Assembly (NCBI RefSeq): GCF_029168945.1
Contig: NC_083603.1
Coordinates: 46,138,406-46,202,405 of the forward strand
Direction of reading: 5' to 3'
Length of the DNA: 64,000 bases
DNA from: Cannabis sativa
Taxonomy: Eukaryota; Streptophyta; Magnoliopsida; Rosales; Cannabaceae
Below are positions 10,323 to 24,408 of this stretch, in pieces. Each line of letters starts with the position of its first letter. Positions within the stretch are counted from its first letter, which is position 1. The position numbers and the translations under genes are program-made. The notes below the pieces were generated by a model. It was given only the letters and a program-made list of their open reading frames with translations. It had not been told where the DNA came from and did no database searches.

Positions 10323-12143
10323 ATGGCGGCTGTTGAAGAGGAAAAGACCCTTCAAGACGAGCTCTCACTTCCAATCCTCTTAGCTGACCGAGTCATCAAA
10401 TTGGCTCAAGAAGCCGAGTCATCTAAGCAAGACTGTTCCGAACTCGCTAAGCAGGTCGACCGGCTTTCCCAGTTGCTCCGCTCCGCCGTGCGACTCGCTT
10501 CGACGACTCAGTCCGTTTACGATCGACCCGTTAGGCGAATCGTTGCGGAGGTGAATAAGAATCTTGACCGAGCCCTAAACTTGGTCCGTAAGTGCAAGCA
10601 CAGTGGAATCCTCCGTCAAGTCTTTGCTATAACCACCACTGCTGATTTCCGTAAAGTTTTGAACCTTCTTGAGTCTTCGATCGGAGATATGAAATGGGTT
10701 ATCTCCATTTTCGACGCTGATGGTGCTAACCTTTCTCTTCCTCCGATTGCTAGTAACGACCCAATTCTTTCGTGGGTTTGGTCCTCAATCGCAACCGTTC
10801 AAATGGGTCAGCTCAAGGCCCGAGTCGACGCAGCTAACGAGCTCGCGTCCCTCGCACGCGACAACGATCGGAACAAGAAGATCATTGTTGACGAAGGGGG
10901 AGTTACGCCATTGTTAAAGCTTCTCAAAGAGAGTTCTTCACCGGACGCTCAAATTGCCGCCGCCAATGCGCTTATTAACCTTGCTACAGACTCGGAAAGG
11001 GTTAGATTTATTGCCGATGCTCTTGGAATTCCATTTATCGTTCAGGTTCTTGGGGACTCGCCGATGAAAGTTCAGGTCTTGCTGGTGAAATTAGTGGCCC
11101 AGATGGCCGAGCTCGATGCTGATGCTCAAGAGGAGTTTGCCAGAGAGAACGTAACTCGGCCGCTTGTGTCTTTACTCGCCATGGATACGGTTCTTGAGGA
11201 GCCGAAGATTAATTCCGGTAAAACTAGTATTCTTTCCATTGTTCAAATAAATAAAGAATTGACTGGAAAGCCTGGAAGTTTTCAGACCCATTCGAGTCTG
11301 ACTTCGAATCCCTCTTTTTCTTCTCACCATTCTGATGGTAGTATCCGTGGTGGGTATTACAAGAAGGAGAAAGATGTCGAGTCCCCTGAGCTAAAGCATA
11401 AGCTCAAGGTTGGCTGTGCTGAGGCTCTTTGGAAACTTTGTAGAGAAAGTTTGATTAATAGTCGTAAAGTTACTGAGACCAAAGGGATGATTTGCTTAGC
11501 TAAGATTATAGAGAAGGAAGAGAATGATTTGCAGATTAATTGTTTATTGACAGTTAAGGAGATTGTATCTGTAGCTGAGTCTTGTCCTGACCTTAGAAGA
11601 GCTGCTTTTAAGACCAATTCTCCAGCTGCCAAAGCTGTTGTTGATCAGCTTCTAAATGTTATTCAAGAGGGTACTCCGGCATTGCAAATTCCTGCCATTA
11701 ACTCAATTGGGTGTTTGGCTAGAACTTTTTCGGCTAGGGAAACCCGAATTGTTGGCCCTTTGGTTGCATGCCTTGGTGCTGCAAATGTTGATGTAGCTAC
11801 AGAGGCTGCTACTGCTTTGGCTAAGTTTGTCTCTCCGGATAATTTCAATTGTGTGGAGCATTCTAAGGCCATCATTGAATTTGAGGGTGTCCCTCCTTTA
11901 ATGAGACTGCTAAAGTTTGATGGCAAGCCTCAACTTCAGGGTACAAAGTTACTATGTTACCTTTCGGTACATGTTGGTAACAGCAAGGCTCTTGAACAAG
12001 CCCGCGCATTGAATGCCCTCGAGGGAGCTCGTTCTGCTGCTGCTCAACATCCTGATTTGAGGGAGGTGTATCCTAAAGCAATTCACCATCTTGCTCTTTA
12101 TCAGGCTGGAGCTCATCCCCACCGGCAAGCATACACTCCATGA
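10323..12143 (+). CDS. ARMADILLO-REPEAT-ONLY (ARO) family protein, probably ARO4-like
   Basis: A 606-residue single-exon gene. The frame stays open upstream, but the first ATG is at 10323, in a strong plant context (caacaATGGCG), and the upstream residues are only a poly-Phe pyrimidine tract. Residues 10-130 form the helical N-terminal domain typical of ARO proteins (LADRVIKLAQEAESSKQDC; YDRPVRRIV; CKHSGILRQVF). ARM repeats follow at about 160-290 (LASLARDNDR; EGGVTPLLKLL) and 360-600, separated by a Ser-rich linker at about 295-355. ARO proteins are plant-specific cytosolic or membrane-associated scaffolds; Arabidopsis ARO1 supports polarised tip growth in pollen tubes, and ARO2-4 act in other cells. 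Length fits ARO4 (about 615 aa). No stops or frameshifts were seen, so it should be functional. Assignment to ARO4 rather than ARO2/3 is by recollection of the N-terminus. Confidence 0.92.
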   Translation: MAAVEEEKTLQDELSLPILLADRVIKLAQEAESSKQDCSELAKQVDRLSQLLRSAVRLASTTQSVYDRPVRRIVAEVNKNLDRALNLVRKCKHSGILRQVFAITTTADFRKVLNLLESSIGDMKWVISIFDADGANLSLPPIASNDPILSWVWSSIATVQMGQLKARVDAANELASLARDNDRNKKIIVDEGGVTPLLKLLKESSSPDAQIAAANALINLATDSERVRFIADALGIPFIVQVLGDSPMKVQVLLVKLVAQMAELDADAQEEFARENVTRPLVSLLAMDTVLEEPKINSGKTSILSIVQINKELTGKPGSFQTHSSLTSNPSFSSHHSDGSIRGGYYKKEKDVESPELKHKLKVGCAEALWKLCRESLINSRKVTETKGMICLAKIIEKEENDLQINCLLTVKEIVSVAESCPDLRRAAFKTNSPAAKAVVDQLLNVIQEGTPALQIPAINSIGCLARTFSARETRIVGPLVACLGAANVDVATEAATALAKFVSPDNFNCVEHSKAIIEFEGVPPLMRLLKFDGKPQLQGTKLLCYLSVHVGNSKALEQARALNALEGARSAAAQHPDLREVYPKAIHHLALYQAGAHPHRQAYTP

Positions 12144-14530
12144 GTGTGAAGAATTTTGGTCATGTGAGTGAATTGCAGAATGTGTAATACATATTTATGA
12201 ATTGACAAATATTTGAACAAAAAGAAAAAAAAATATATATATATTTTGATGATTACAGTAGATGTTTGATGATAGGACGCAATAATAATCCAAGATGGTT
12301 ACCTGGGGTATTGATTGATCAACCAATTTATTTGTATCAACCAGTTTTTCTGAAAACTGGATAAGATGTTTGGATATCTGTATACAGAAAATTGTAAATA
12401 AGTAGTGGAAACCAAGTCCTTTCTACTTTCTCTTCTCAGCTCTAATACCGTGTTTCTTCTCTTGTATCAATAGCATGTTTTGCCCTTAGTGTCCGTACTA
12501 AATTTACTTACTGTCAGTTGTAGGCTCTCTCCATTAACTATGATCTTGTAAAGTAGCTGATAATTTTCGAAAATTGAACTTTACATAGGCTCCTTGTGAT
12601 TGTGACAGTGTTTTGAGTATATTGGTATTGTTAAAATGGTCGACAAGTAGCTTAACTTCTTCTATTCAAGTCTTGACACTCGTTTATGTTGCTGAAACTT
12701 ACATTGTATGCACAAAAATGACTTAAGCATGTAAGGCATGTTCCTGTTACACTCATCAACATTGTCCTTTATCTACATTCCTGCAGCTTGTTCAAAAACA
12801 ATGATATTACTTTTGCTTAATTCAGTTTTGTATATGGTGAAGGCCCTTTTCGGTAGCTTATATAAGTGTTTTTTTAGACCAGGGCCAATAATGTTTGATG
12901 GATATTTGAGTAAAGCTTAATCTCTATAAGCTTTTTCGTACTGGTTTAGCATCTTAATCAAATCAATAACAGTTTCAATCTGCTTGGATATAACCTTTTA
13001 CTGATTTTGGTTTGTTTTATAAACACAAAGCAAACTCTTATCTTATGTTCAGATGTCATGTTTTTCTTTCTTATTCTAAACTAAGATTGTTTTAAACAGA
13101 ACTACCATGGGAGAACGCTTCAAGGCGCCTTGACTTGTTTTGCTGAGCTAAAATCAATGCTGATCGATCCAGGGCTATAGTATCAACGTTGTGTTAAACA
13201 GGTAGTTTAACACAACGAGTTGAGTTGATTGCGGAAACAAGAACAAGAGTCTGAAACTTAAGAGCTTGCAGTATGGCATTTGTATTGTATGTGCCGTTTT
13301 GTACAGGATCATTAAAGAAAAAAATGCAAGTGCAACAATGTTGTCTCTGCCAACAAAACTCATGGCTAATGGATTATAGGTATACATATTTACTATATTT
13401 GTGTAATTAATTATTATGCTATGTATGTATAAAACTCTTGGTAGCTCTATCATAAGAAAAAGATTAAACAACAGACATAAACACAAACACACCCACACAC
13501 ATTCATTAACTACTCAGTAGAAAAATGGATTTTAACAAGTTAATAATTTTGTCTACTCTCAAATTCTATTGCACTGTTTTTTTTTTTGTCTTTTGTCTGT
13601 ATACACTCCCTGTTTGCTTATTTTTCTTTTTTTAGACTATTTTACTGTTTTACTATTAGATATCTATAAGAAACAGAAAGACAGCTCTTTTTTATTTCTT
13701 TTTGCAACAAGTTTTGTTTTGCCCCACTTTTTATTTCCTGTATTGTATCATTCTTTTAATTATTATTTGTGTATTTTAAAATGGTTGAGTTGATGGAGGA
13801 AAGTGTGTGAAGGGATGCAATAAAATTAAGGTGTTGGCTGTGTGGACCCTGCCTGACCCAAAAGTCCCAAACCCTGGTCCACTTTGTGTTTTTTAATAGA
13901 AGTCTTAGTACAGTGGGTTGTATAAATGGTTCTGGGTCCTGAACCTGTTATGTCTCATGTGATCTGTGGGTCTAATCTTAATTCTAAAACTCTATGCCAT
14001 ACCAAAGTGTACCGTGTGCAGCCCGTGTTAAACTACCCCACTCTATTTTATGTTTACAACTCTATACATGAAAAATTCCATAAAAGACTTTCTAGTAGTA
14101 TTTGTTAAATTTCGAAAACCAATGAAGTAACAATTTTATACAGTAATACTCTTCTTTAACTTTAATCACCTTGGGACTATTTATTCAAAAATAATAACAA
14201 ATCAAATTGGAATATTGAGTATATGTATCATAATAATACATATATGAGTGCACTAGTATTATTCATGAATAGATAAATTTTAGTTTTAAGTTTAATTTTT
14301 CTATATAATTAGTAAAATCTCTTACTTTTATATTATATGAATTGGGGTTTCTATCAACTAGAAATTTTTACATGAAAAATCCATTTTACACAATTTATTA
14401 CAAAATTACTCACACACGCCTATGACTACATTTTTACTTACAAAGTTGCTTTTATTACACAAATACCACTTAGTCATCATTCCATCCATCATCAATCAAA
14501 TCTTACTCTCTTCCCTCTCTTTTTTCATTT
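12144..14530. other. ARO 3' flank and non-coding region
   Basis: This contains the likely 3' UTR of ARO (A-rich tract at about 12220-12245). Beyond that I see no convincing gene, only short chance frames in T-rich sequence. Pyrimidine-rich tracts increase from 14480. Confidence 0.5.
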
Positions 14531-14961
14531 TCTATCAATCAATCCATCATTTCACTCTCTTTTTTTTTCTTTTCTTTTTTTTTTAATTTTATTTCAGTTT
14601 TTAATTTTTAGTTTTTAATTTTATTTCAGTTTTAATTTTTTATTTTTAATTTTATTTTCAGTTTTTAATTTTTAATTTTTTTTCCATAACAATTCTTCTT
14701 TTCTTTTTATTTTTAATTTTTAATTGTAAAGCTAGTTCCTTATATATTGTTGCTTAGGTCTAGGATTGACTTCTATCAATCAATCCATCATTTCACTCTC
14801 TTTTTTTCTTCTTTTCTTTTTATTTTTAATTTTATTTCAGTTTTTAATTTTTAATTTTTAATTTTATTTAAGTTTTTAATTTTAAATTTTTTTACATAAC
14901 AATTCTTCTTTTCTTTTTATTTTTAATTTTTAATTGTAAAGCTAGTTTCTTATATATTCTT
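14531..14961. repeat. Direct tandem duplication, about 241-bp period
   Basis: Two copies (14531-14771 and 14772-14961) begin TCTATCAATCAATCCATC and both run through T-rich repeats to GTAAAGCTAGTT...TTATATATT. The second copy is slightly shortened. Each is largely made of TTTTTAATTTT units. No coding content. Confidence 0.75.
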
Positions 14962-15081
14962 ACGAAGAAACGGACCTTGATAACATATGGAGCGACTGTG
15001 TAGAGAATAAAGCCTGAAAGAGTATAGAAATCATTGTGCTTCTTATGTATGTTTGCTCAACAAATAATGCAGAGATTTCAT

Positions 15082-15184
15082 TGTCAACGTTTCTGGGAAA
15101 AAAGCTAATGTTGGTGCTGATGTTCGAACCGAGGTTTGTTTTCTGTTTCTTTTTGGTTTTATCCTATATTTGAAATTTTACACC
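15082..15184 (+). repeat. Dispersed transposon-gene fragment (exon-like), copy 2
   Basis: This is an inverted match to window positions 1-103. It encodes VSGKKANVGADVRTE on the plus strand and ends at a possible GTTTGT donor. It probably marks the 5' exon of a larger transposon gene whose intron holds the 197-bp tandem repeats just downstream. Confidence 0.5.
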
Positions 15185-15310
15185 TTCTATATGTATTTTT
15201 TTAATATGTTTTTTATCTAGTTGTTTCCTGTCCATTTTTATATCATCAATGGGTAACAATGAGATTTATCATGGATGTTGATGTTCAAAGAGTTTTTCCT
15301 GTATTTTAGT

Positions 15311-15900
15311 TTGTATACAGTTGTTTTGTAGTTTTATTATAGTTTTGCTACTTGCATATGTTATTTCACTATAAAATTAATATGCAACTATTTGCACAAA
15401 ACTTACTATGTATAACTACTATTTTTTAGTCCCCATCAAATTAAATTCTTGCATAATATATAAACTATCATAAAACGATATTGCAACTATAAGGCAACTA
15501 TTTGCACTTGCATACAGTTGTTTTGTAGTTTTATTATAGTTTTGCTACTGGCATATGTTATTTCACTATAAAATTAATATGCAACTATTTGCACAAAACT
15601 TACTATGTATAACTACTATTTCTTAGTCCCCATCAAATTAAATTCTTGCATAATATATAAACTATCATAAAACGATAATGCAACTATAAGGCAACTATTT
15701 GCACTTGCATACAGTTGTTTTGTAGTTTTGTTATAGTTTTGCTACTTGCATATGTTATTTCACTATAAAATTAATATGCAACTATTTGCACAAAACTTAC
15801 TATGTATAACTACTATTTCTTAGTCCCCATCAAATTAAATTCTTGCATAATATATAAACTATCATAAAACGATAATGCAACTATAATGCAACCAAAACAA
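15311..15900. repeat. 197-bp tandem repeat, about three copies
   Basis: The landmark ACAGTTGTTTTGTAG recurs at 15317, 15514 and 15711, exactly 197 bp apart, with a few substitutions between copies. Each unit contains several TGCAACTAT / GCAACTATTTGCA motifs. It lies downstream of the exon-like fragment at 15082-15184, so it may be an expanded intron of a decayed transposon gene. Confidence 0.85.
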
Positions 15901-16575
15901 AAAATAAATCAAAAATGCAACTGTATATAACGTAGATGTATTATTCATGAGGTTTTTTTTAAAATTTTTCACATCATACATTGTTTTGGATTTAGTGGGA
16001 GCTCCAGATCTGTTTGTTACAGATCTACATTTCATGAATATAGATTTCGATATTAGGGGGAGTTATTTTGATCGAATAAAATAGAAAATAAATGTGTAAT
16101 TTCAGTTTCTTCACAGTTTTTCTGATTTTTTTTCGTCATTTTCAGTTTAGATCATTGCAGGTATTCTTTTCCAATTGATTTTGCCAGAATTAATAGTTGT
16201 ATTTTTCTCGTTTTGGTTTCATTTTGGTTGTTTTGCGGTTTTGAAACGAGCGCGTATTTTCATCTTCATGGTTCGCTCTGTACAGCTGAAGGCTTAGAGC
16301 ATGTGGTGTTTTTGTAAATATTTGTATGTGGACTGTATAAATGTTTAATGGGCCGGCCCAAAGTATTTTTGTAATTTTTTTTCCTTTTTTGTATTTTTTT
16401 GTTTTTTTCCCAAAAAAAAATTAAGAAAAAAAGTTTTTCGGTAAAAAAATAAAAAAAGTTGAGTTTGACTTAAATATTTTATATCTACATATTTTTGATG
16501 TAGTGTAAAAGGAGATATTTTTTGCCATTTTTTTAATTAAGTAGCTAAACTAAGTATAGATATTAAAATTTCTCT
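15901..16575. other. Non-coding AT-rich stretch
   Basis: No gene recognised. The sequence between 15960 and 16330 is less AT-rich and could be further decayed exon or intron of the element marked by the repeats to its left. Confidence 0.3.
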
Positions 16576-16584
16576 TTTATTATT

Positions 16585-16954
16585 AGCTAATTCAGATTTT
16601 TGCCCCTTGAACTTCTAAGGTCGTTAAAAATGTCCCATGAACTATTGAGATTGTTGGATTTAAGGGCTTTTCTCTAATTTCATTCAATTTTACTATTTTA
16701 GTGATTGTTTATGTACTAAATCACGCTCTATAGACTTTGATATCTACCAAATCATGTCTCTCGAATTTTGACATGTATTAAATTATGCCCCTTGAACTTT
16801 CTCTCATGTTAGACTTTTTTATTAAAATTAGGAAAAAAAATATTTTTAAATCCAACAATCTCAATAGTTCAATGGACATTTTAACGACCTTAAAAGTTCA
16901 GGGGGCATGATTTGGTACATGTTAAAGTTCAGGGGGCAAAAATTCTAATTAGCC
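16585..16954. mobile_element. Mutator-type MITE with long TIRs
   Basis: A 370-bp non-coding element with perfect 9-bp target duplications TTTATTATT (16576-16584, 16955-16963). The ends are inverted over about 100 bp with gaps: AGCTAATTCAGATTTTTGCC at the left, GGCTAATTAGAATTTTTGCC as the reverse complement of the right end, then the shared GGTCGTTAAAA and TTGAGATTGTTGGATTTA. Nine-bp duplications indicate a Mutator-like transposase. Confidence 0.85.
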
Positions 16955-17360
16955 TTTATTATTTGTCATTAGATCAAAATCTAATAATTTAATATTTTTA
17001 AAATTAATATTTATAGTTAAATTTGTTTAGTTAATAATTTAATATTTTTAAAATTAATATTTATAGTTAAATTTGTTTAGTAATGATAATACCATTGAGA
17101 AGTATTACATATATATATTTAATTTTATAAATGCACACAAATTGCTATCTATCAAATTAAATGAATGAATATATACATGTAAAATGTATTCATTCATCCT
17201 TGTAATAAGTTATATCCAGTGTAAACATTACTAATTAAATCTATAAACATTAAAAAGTCGGGCAGCTCTTGAGATTAGGTGGACCTTGGAGAAAAAGAAA
17301 AATAGTTGAGCACTTTATTCAAAAACTATATGATATTTTTGAAAATTAGTAAAAAATATA

Positions 17361-17735
17361 GGGTAAATATCATTTTGGATCTTGTGTTTTGCAAAATTTA
17401 TTAATTGGACTCTCTGTTTTGTTAAATGAAAAAATGGACCTTGTATTTTATAAAATAGTAAAAATAGGACTCTGAGCTCAATTTTTGACAATTTTATTTT
17501 TTTAATAAAACTAACTTGAAGATAATTTATAACACAAACAGATACAGAAAATGTAATCAATTTTACCAAAATATCTCTAGGTCGGATTATAATTAAATTT
17601 TTTTTTGACAAAAAATCAGTTCGAGGTCTTATTTGTACAATTTTGGAAAATACAGGGTCCATTTTGTCATTTAACAAAATAAAGGGTCCAATTAATAACT
17701 TTTGCAAAACACATGGTTCAAAATGGTATTTACCC
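17361..17735. mobile_element. Mutator-type MITE, GGGTAAATA termini
   Basis: A 375-bp element with perfect 9-bp duplications AAAAATATA (17352-17360, 17736-17744) and TIRs of about 120 bp (GGGTAAATATCATTTTGGA versus GGGTAAATACCATTTTGAA). A 144-codon minus-strand frame across it is simply the inverted repeats read through, not a gene. It shares the terminal GGGTAAATA with the fold-back element at 49941-50151. Confidence 0.88.
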
Positions 17736-17889
17736 AAAAATATATGCATATTTTAGAAGGAAGATATTTTTTGAGCCTCTAGGCTAGAAGGGCTCTAGGC
17801 ACATGCTTGCATACCTTAGTCCAAATCCAACAGGGCTGGCCTTGAGATTGAGTAGGCCTTGAGAAAAAAATATTGGATCCTTCATTGAA

Positions 17890-18225
17890 AATTACTAAAA
17901 AATAGGGATTATTTCAAAAATACACAAAAATAATAAAAAAAATAAAAAAAATTACGGTTGTACAGAATTTTAAATATTTTTACGTATTTTATAATTTTAT
18001 TTATAGAAAATACGGTCTTTAGATGTACTTTTATATTGTACTCTTGTTAATTTGTTATTGATTTTTTATTGTTTAGATGTTATTATCATGATACTTTTAT
18101 GAAGTTTTCTTATTGTTTTTCGTGCTGTTTTTATAGAATACAGTAAAAATATAAAAACAATCTTTGAACGTTAGAAATGAAATTTTTTTACAAAAAATTT
18201 TACTTTTTCTAGTTATTCCAAAAAA
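17890..18225 (+). repeat. Dispersed repeat family 'TTGTT-ATTTT', copy 1
   Basis: One of five related AT-rich segments of about 300 bp in the window (others near 51960-52265, 53585-53910, 59195-59460 reversed and 62640-62880). Shared landmarks in order: a tract of TACAAAAATAA units, AATATTTTTA, TTTATTTACAGAAAATACGG-like, runs of TGTTATTTT, ACAGTAAAAATAT, and a final TTATGTAATTATTCC-like end. Non-coding and probably a transposon-derived family. The ends are not sharply defined. Confidence 0.5.
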
Positions 18226-18556
18226 ATATGTATATTTTAATAAGAGAATATATATATATCTTTATATATTAAAAGTGTCTATCTAACGCCAATTCTTGGT
18301 TTAACGATTCTTGGTTTAACGATTCTTTTTTTATTTAGCCTTACACGATTAACTTAACAGACGGTTAACGTTAAACGTTAACAAATAAATAAACCCAATA
18401 ATTAAACCAAAAAATTAAACAATCTTTTTTTAAATAAATATATTTAATAAACAAAATTACCCATCAAATCCCATCTTCCTTTGAAACCCCTAAAATCTCT
18501 CCTAGAAAAACTCTAACAACCAGTCCATCTAAAAAATATCTTCATGAAACGAATAG

Positions 18557-18823
<267 letters not shown>

Positions 18824-18977
18824 TGATCAACATATACCCATACCAAATTAAATATTTGCTCTCTTCTTGTAAGTTTATCTCATATTCATTCATATGATTC
18901 AAATCGAGACATTGATTTATTAATTTATGTTTTGGATTTGGGAGGTTCTAATTTGATCCAAATGTTAGTTTTGATGA

Positions 18978-19091
<114 letters not shown>

Positions 19092-19464
19092 TAAGGCTTA
19101 ATCTTTCTTTATAATTAAGTGTGACTTATATATAGTATGTGTTAAAAATGAATATTAGATTTCATAATTCTTTCATGGAACTAATTTGCTTTTGGTGTTG
19201 TCTGAAATAATGACCTGCAAAATTGCTGTAATTACTTTTAACATTTGGTCTAGAGCCATAAAATGAAGCAAGAACTTTGCAATATGAGTACTAGCTAACT
19301 TGTTGTGTAATGTCACTCTCTTATCAAATGAAAAAATATTGTTGAATCTGAGATGATTATGAGCTACTATGTATTTTTATTTGAGGCTTTGGTTCTTTTA
19401 TGCTATATGTAACTGTAGCAACATGAATTGATAATCCTCTATATTAATTATGGCTTCAATTTGA

Positions 19465-21000
<1,536 letters not shown>

Positions 21001-21153
21001 GTTAGTGTATTTATAATACTTATTATGTTTTCAGATATATGAGAGTGTATATAAATTTATATAAATATATATATGTATATAATGTTCAAATGTATGTATG
21101 TATGTAACATAATTAAGTGTGACTTATATATAGTCTTTATTTTGGTGCCTCAG

Positions 21154-21544
21154 TATGTTTTCAGAACTCTCCTCCACATCCAAGGTTGGGAACCCTCTAC
21201 CAACCATTGACCGCTTCTTTTCAATATACGACGACGTAGTGAGATCAACAAAAATAGCAGAGTCAATTGCCAGTAGCCGCATTAATTCCGAAATATCCCA
21301 TGAAAAAGGTACCCCTACCGAGCAATTAAACTCTGTTTCTCTATGGGTAGAAGCCGCCTTGGCCACTGATCTTGAGATTGTCTCCCTTTTAACTACTCAA
21401 GAAGACAATGAAACTTCATCTAAACTGCATAAAATGTGGTTTTTACGTTTCGTTGAGGAGGCCCTTGATGCTGGTTTTCGGGTCTTCGGAGAGGGTAGTA
21501 CTGATGGAAGAAGATTGTCCCTCGACTGTGGCTCCATTATTTGA
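21154..21544 (+). pseudogene. Captured DUF936-type gene, downstream exon
   Basis: This begins after a GGTGCCTCAG acceptor and encodes [58 protein letters not shown] and [11 protein letters not shown], ending at a TGA. The order and residues resemble the C-terminus of plant DUF936 proteins. It is open for 129 codons. Family assignment is from recalled motifs; function is unknown. It is preceded in the donor gene by the exon at 18999-19090. Confidence 0.6.
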
Positions 21545-21565
21545 CCCAGAAGGGTATACACTTGA

Positions 21566-22530
<965 letters not shown>

Positions 22531-22793
22531 TAAAATATGACTTTCGCAAGTTGTCATTGGCATAATTTTATTAGTCTTTTGTACATGTAGAGCATTTTGT
22601 TCAGCTTTGTTAGAAGTGAAAGTGTTGGTCTAGGATTGACGAAAGGAAGAATTGTACAACATGTGTGATCACATATTTTACTAACCAAATATGATAGCTC
22701 ACATATTACTTTAATAAAACAAATCATTCGTATGATCATAAATTACAATATAAATCAAACAATAAAGAACTAAACTCTAAATAAAATTAATAT

Positions 22794-22824
22794 TTACGTG
22801 CCTCGGCACGTAACTTTTAACTAG
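22794..22824 (+). terminator. Helitron 3' hairpin and CTAG terminus
   Basis: The stem TTACGTGCC (22794-22802) pairs perfectly with GGCACGTAA (22805-22813) across a TC loop. It is followed by CTTTTAA and the terminal CTAG at 22821-22824. This is the standard rolling-circle termination signal. Confidence 0.92.
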
Positions 22825-23160
22825 TATATATAAATATATATATATGGGATTTTTTTATATATATACGAATAAAATGAAAGTTTTACAATTATACCTTATA
22901 ATAGTTAAATGGCTATTTATGACGTTACACGTCAGCCAAATAATGTCGGATGAGGAAATTATACACCCAATTCAATTAATACATAGCATTAGACGTCACT
23001 ATCCCCAAAATGAAAAGGCAAACATTTAGTTGCTTACAATATTTGAAAGAAAAAAACTTAGAAATTGTTTTAGAGACATAAAAATAAAATATACCAAAGT
23101 ATAAGTTGCATAGATTATTAAAAAATTACTATTAAGTATAATACATAGTAACTTCAATGG
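22825..23160. other. AT-rich spacer between Helitron and MULE
   Basis: No gene or repeat recognised apart from a short TA-rich run just after the Helitron end. Confidence 0.5.
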
Positions 23161-23169
23161 AATTTTTTA
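23161..23169. repeat. MULE target-site duplication, left
   Basis: AATTTTTTA, identical to 32001-32009. Nine bp is the length made by Mutator-like transposases. Confidence 0.93.
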
Positions 23170-23300
23170 GGGAAATTTCATTAATTGACCCTAATAATAC
23201 AACTTATATCAAAAATTGGACCCTTTTATTTTTTGTACAAATTGATACCACTAATTCAAAAAGATTCCTAAAATACCCCTAAAATTAAATTTCACTCATT
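23170..23300 (+). repeat. MULE left terminal inverted repeat
   Basis: The first 20 bp are GGGAAATTTCATTAATTGAC. The reverse complement of the right end is GGGAAATTTCAATTTTTGAC. Both are followed by CCTAATAATACAA and, after a gap, TTTGTACAAATT. Similarity then fades into CT-rich sequence. Confidence 0.9.
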
Positions 23301-23354
23301 CTCTCTGACTTTCCCTCTCTCTCACTTTCCCTCTCTCGCTCTCTCTCTCTGACT

Positions 23355-23657
23355 TTCCCTCTTCACAAACCAGAAACGTCGACCTCGACCCATCTCCACC
23401 ACGAACCAGGAACCCGTAAACCCCAAACCCCCAAACCAGCAAACCCATCTCCGTCGACCATCTCCACCACGAACCCAACAAACGAGGCGAACCCAACCCA
23501 CGAGCAGGACCCGTCTCTCTTTCTCTGCCTATTGCTCTCGACATTGGAACCCAACCCACCCACACCCACGGCCGACATTGGAACCCAACCAATTTTCAGA
23601 GGTCGTAGCCACGAAAACCAGAACAGAGGTCGTCCCCAAAACCACGAACAGTCAAAG
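23355..23657 (+). other. Non-coding first exon of the MULE Ulp1 gene
   Basis: A CT-rich then CCAACC-rich leader with no ATG anywhere between about 23285 and 23657. It ends at a strong splice donor (CAAAG/GTAAGT, intron from 23658). The matching acceptor TTTTTTCAG lies immediately before the ATG at 24409. The leader contains two short internal duplications (CGACATTGGAACCCAACC and CATCTCCACCACGAACC). The start of transcription is not visible. Confidence 0.6.
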
Positions 23658-23809
23658 GTAAGTTTTTTTCTTATTAAAAAATAGAATTTTCATAGAATTG
23701 GATGGGAATTTGTGTATGTTATTCTGATTAGATTGTTTTAGGATGTGTATACGAACTTGTGCTTGTTTTTCTGCATGTTAATCAGTAGTGTTTTATTGTT
23801 CAAACAAGT

Positions 23810-24356
23810 TGTCGATGACTTGTCGATAGGTTATCGATATAATGTCGACAAGATTGAAAGTGTTTGAGTCTGTGTTGTTAGTGTATGTCGATAGGATATC
23901 ATTGGTATGTCGATAGGATGTCGACCTTATTTGGAATAAAAGTGGAGGTCTATAATATCGATAGGATATCTACCTTATGTCGATATCTTGTCGACTATTG
24001 TTATGTAGTTGATATATGTTAGTGTGTGTCGATAGGATATCATTGGTATGTCGATAGGATGTCGACCTTATTTGGAATAAAAGTGGAGGTCTATAATATC
24101 GATAGGATATCTACCTTATGTCGATATCTTGTCGACTATTGTTATGTAGTTGATATATGTTTGATAATGTCGACAACATGTCGACAGGATGTCGACAGAT
24201 TGTCGATATGTTGTCCACAATGTTATTTTTTACTGTTTCTGTGATAATGTCGACAACATGTCGACAGTATGTCGACTGTTTGTCGACCTAATTTTTTGTT
24301 TACTTACTGTTTGATAATGTCTACAGAATATCGACATGATGTCGATGTTATGTCGA
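23810..24356 (+). repeat. Left array: eight quartets of phased TRTCGA sites
   Basis: TGTCGA/TATCGA sites start at 23810, 23821, 23832, 23843; then in groups of four beginning at 23886, 23956, 24027, 24097, 24168, 24248 and 24318. Spacing inside every group is exactly 11 bp, and groups start 70-80 bp apart. A few sites are degenerate (for example TATCAT at 23897, TGTCTA at 24318), and the sixth group has a fifth partial site at 24212. Groups 2-3 and 4-5 are a direct 141-bp duplication (copies from about 23878 and 24019). The whole array sits in the 5' intron of the Ulp1 gene. Confidence 0.93.
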
Positions 24357-24408
24357 CTATTTTTTAATTTTTGTGGCAGTTATATTGATTTGTTTTTTGT
24401 TTTTTCAG

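Noticed and set aside
11357..11926. Two minus-strand frames of about 90 codons
   Set aside because: Antisense shadows of the ARO coding sequence.
12738..13793. Several short hydrophobic frames
   Set aside because: Low-complexity T-rich sequence gives Phe/Leu-rich translations on chance. There are no conserved motifs or gene structure.
17315..17749. 144-codon minus-strand open frame
   Set aside because: It reads straight through the two inverted arms of the MITE at 17361-17735 and has no protein-like features.
24026..24244. 72-codon frame MSIGYHWYVDRM...
   Set aside because: It is a translation of the TRTCGA arrays, where the 11-bp period produces repeated VDR/MST residues. It lies in an intron.
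23810..24356. Regularly spaced short repeats that resemble a CRISPR array
   Set aside because: Repeats are 6 bp at 11-bp spacing inside a plant transposon intron, with no cas genes. They are interpreted as protein-binding sites.
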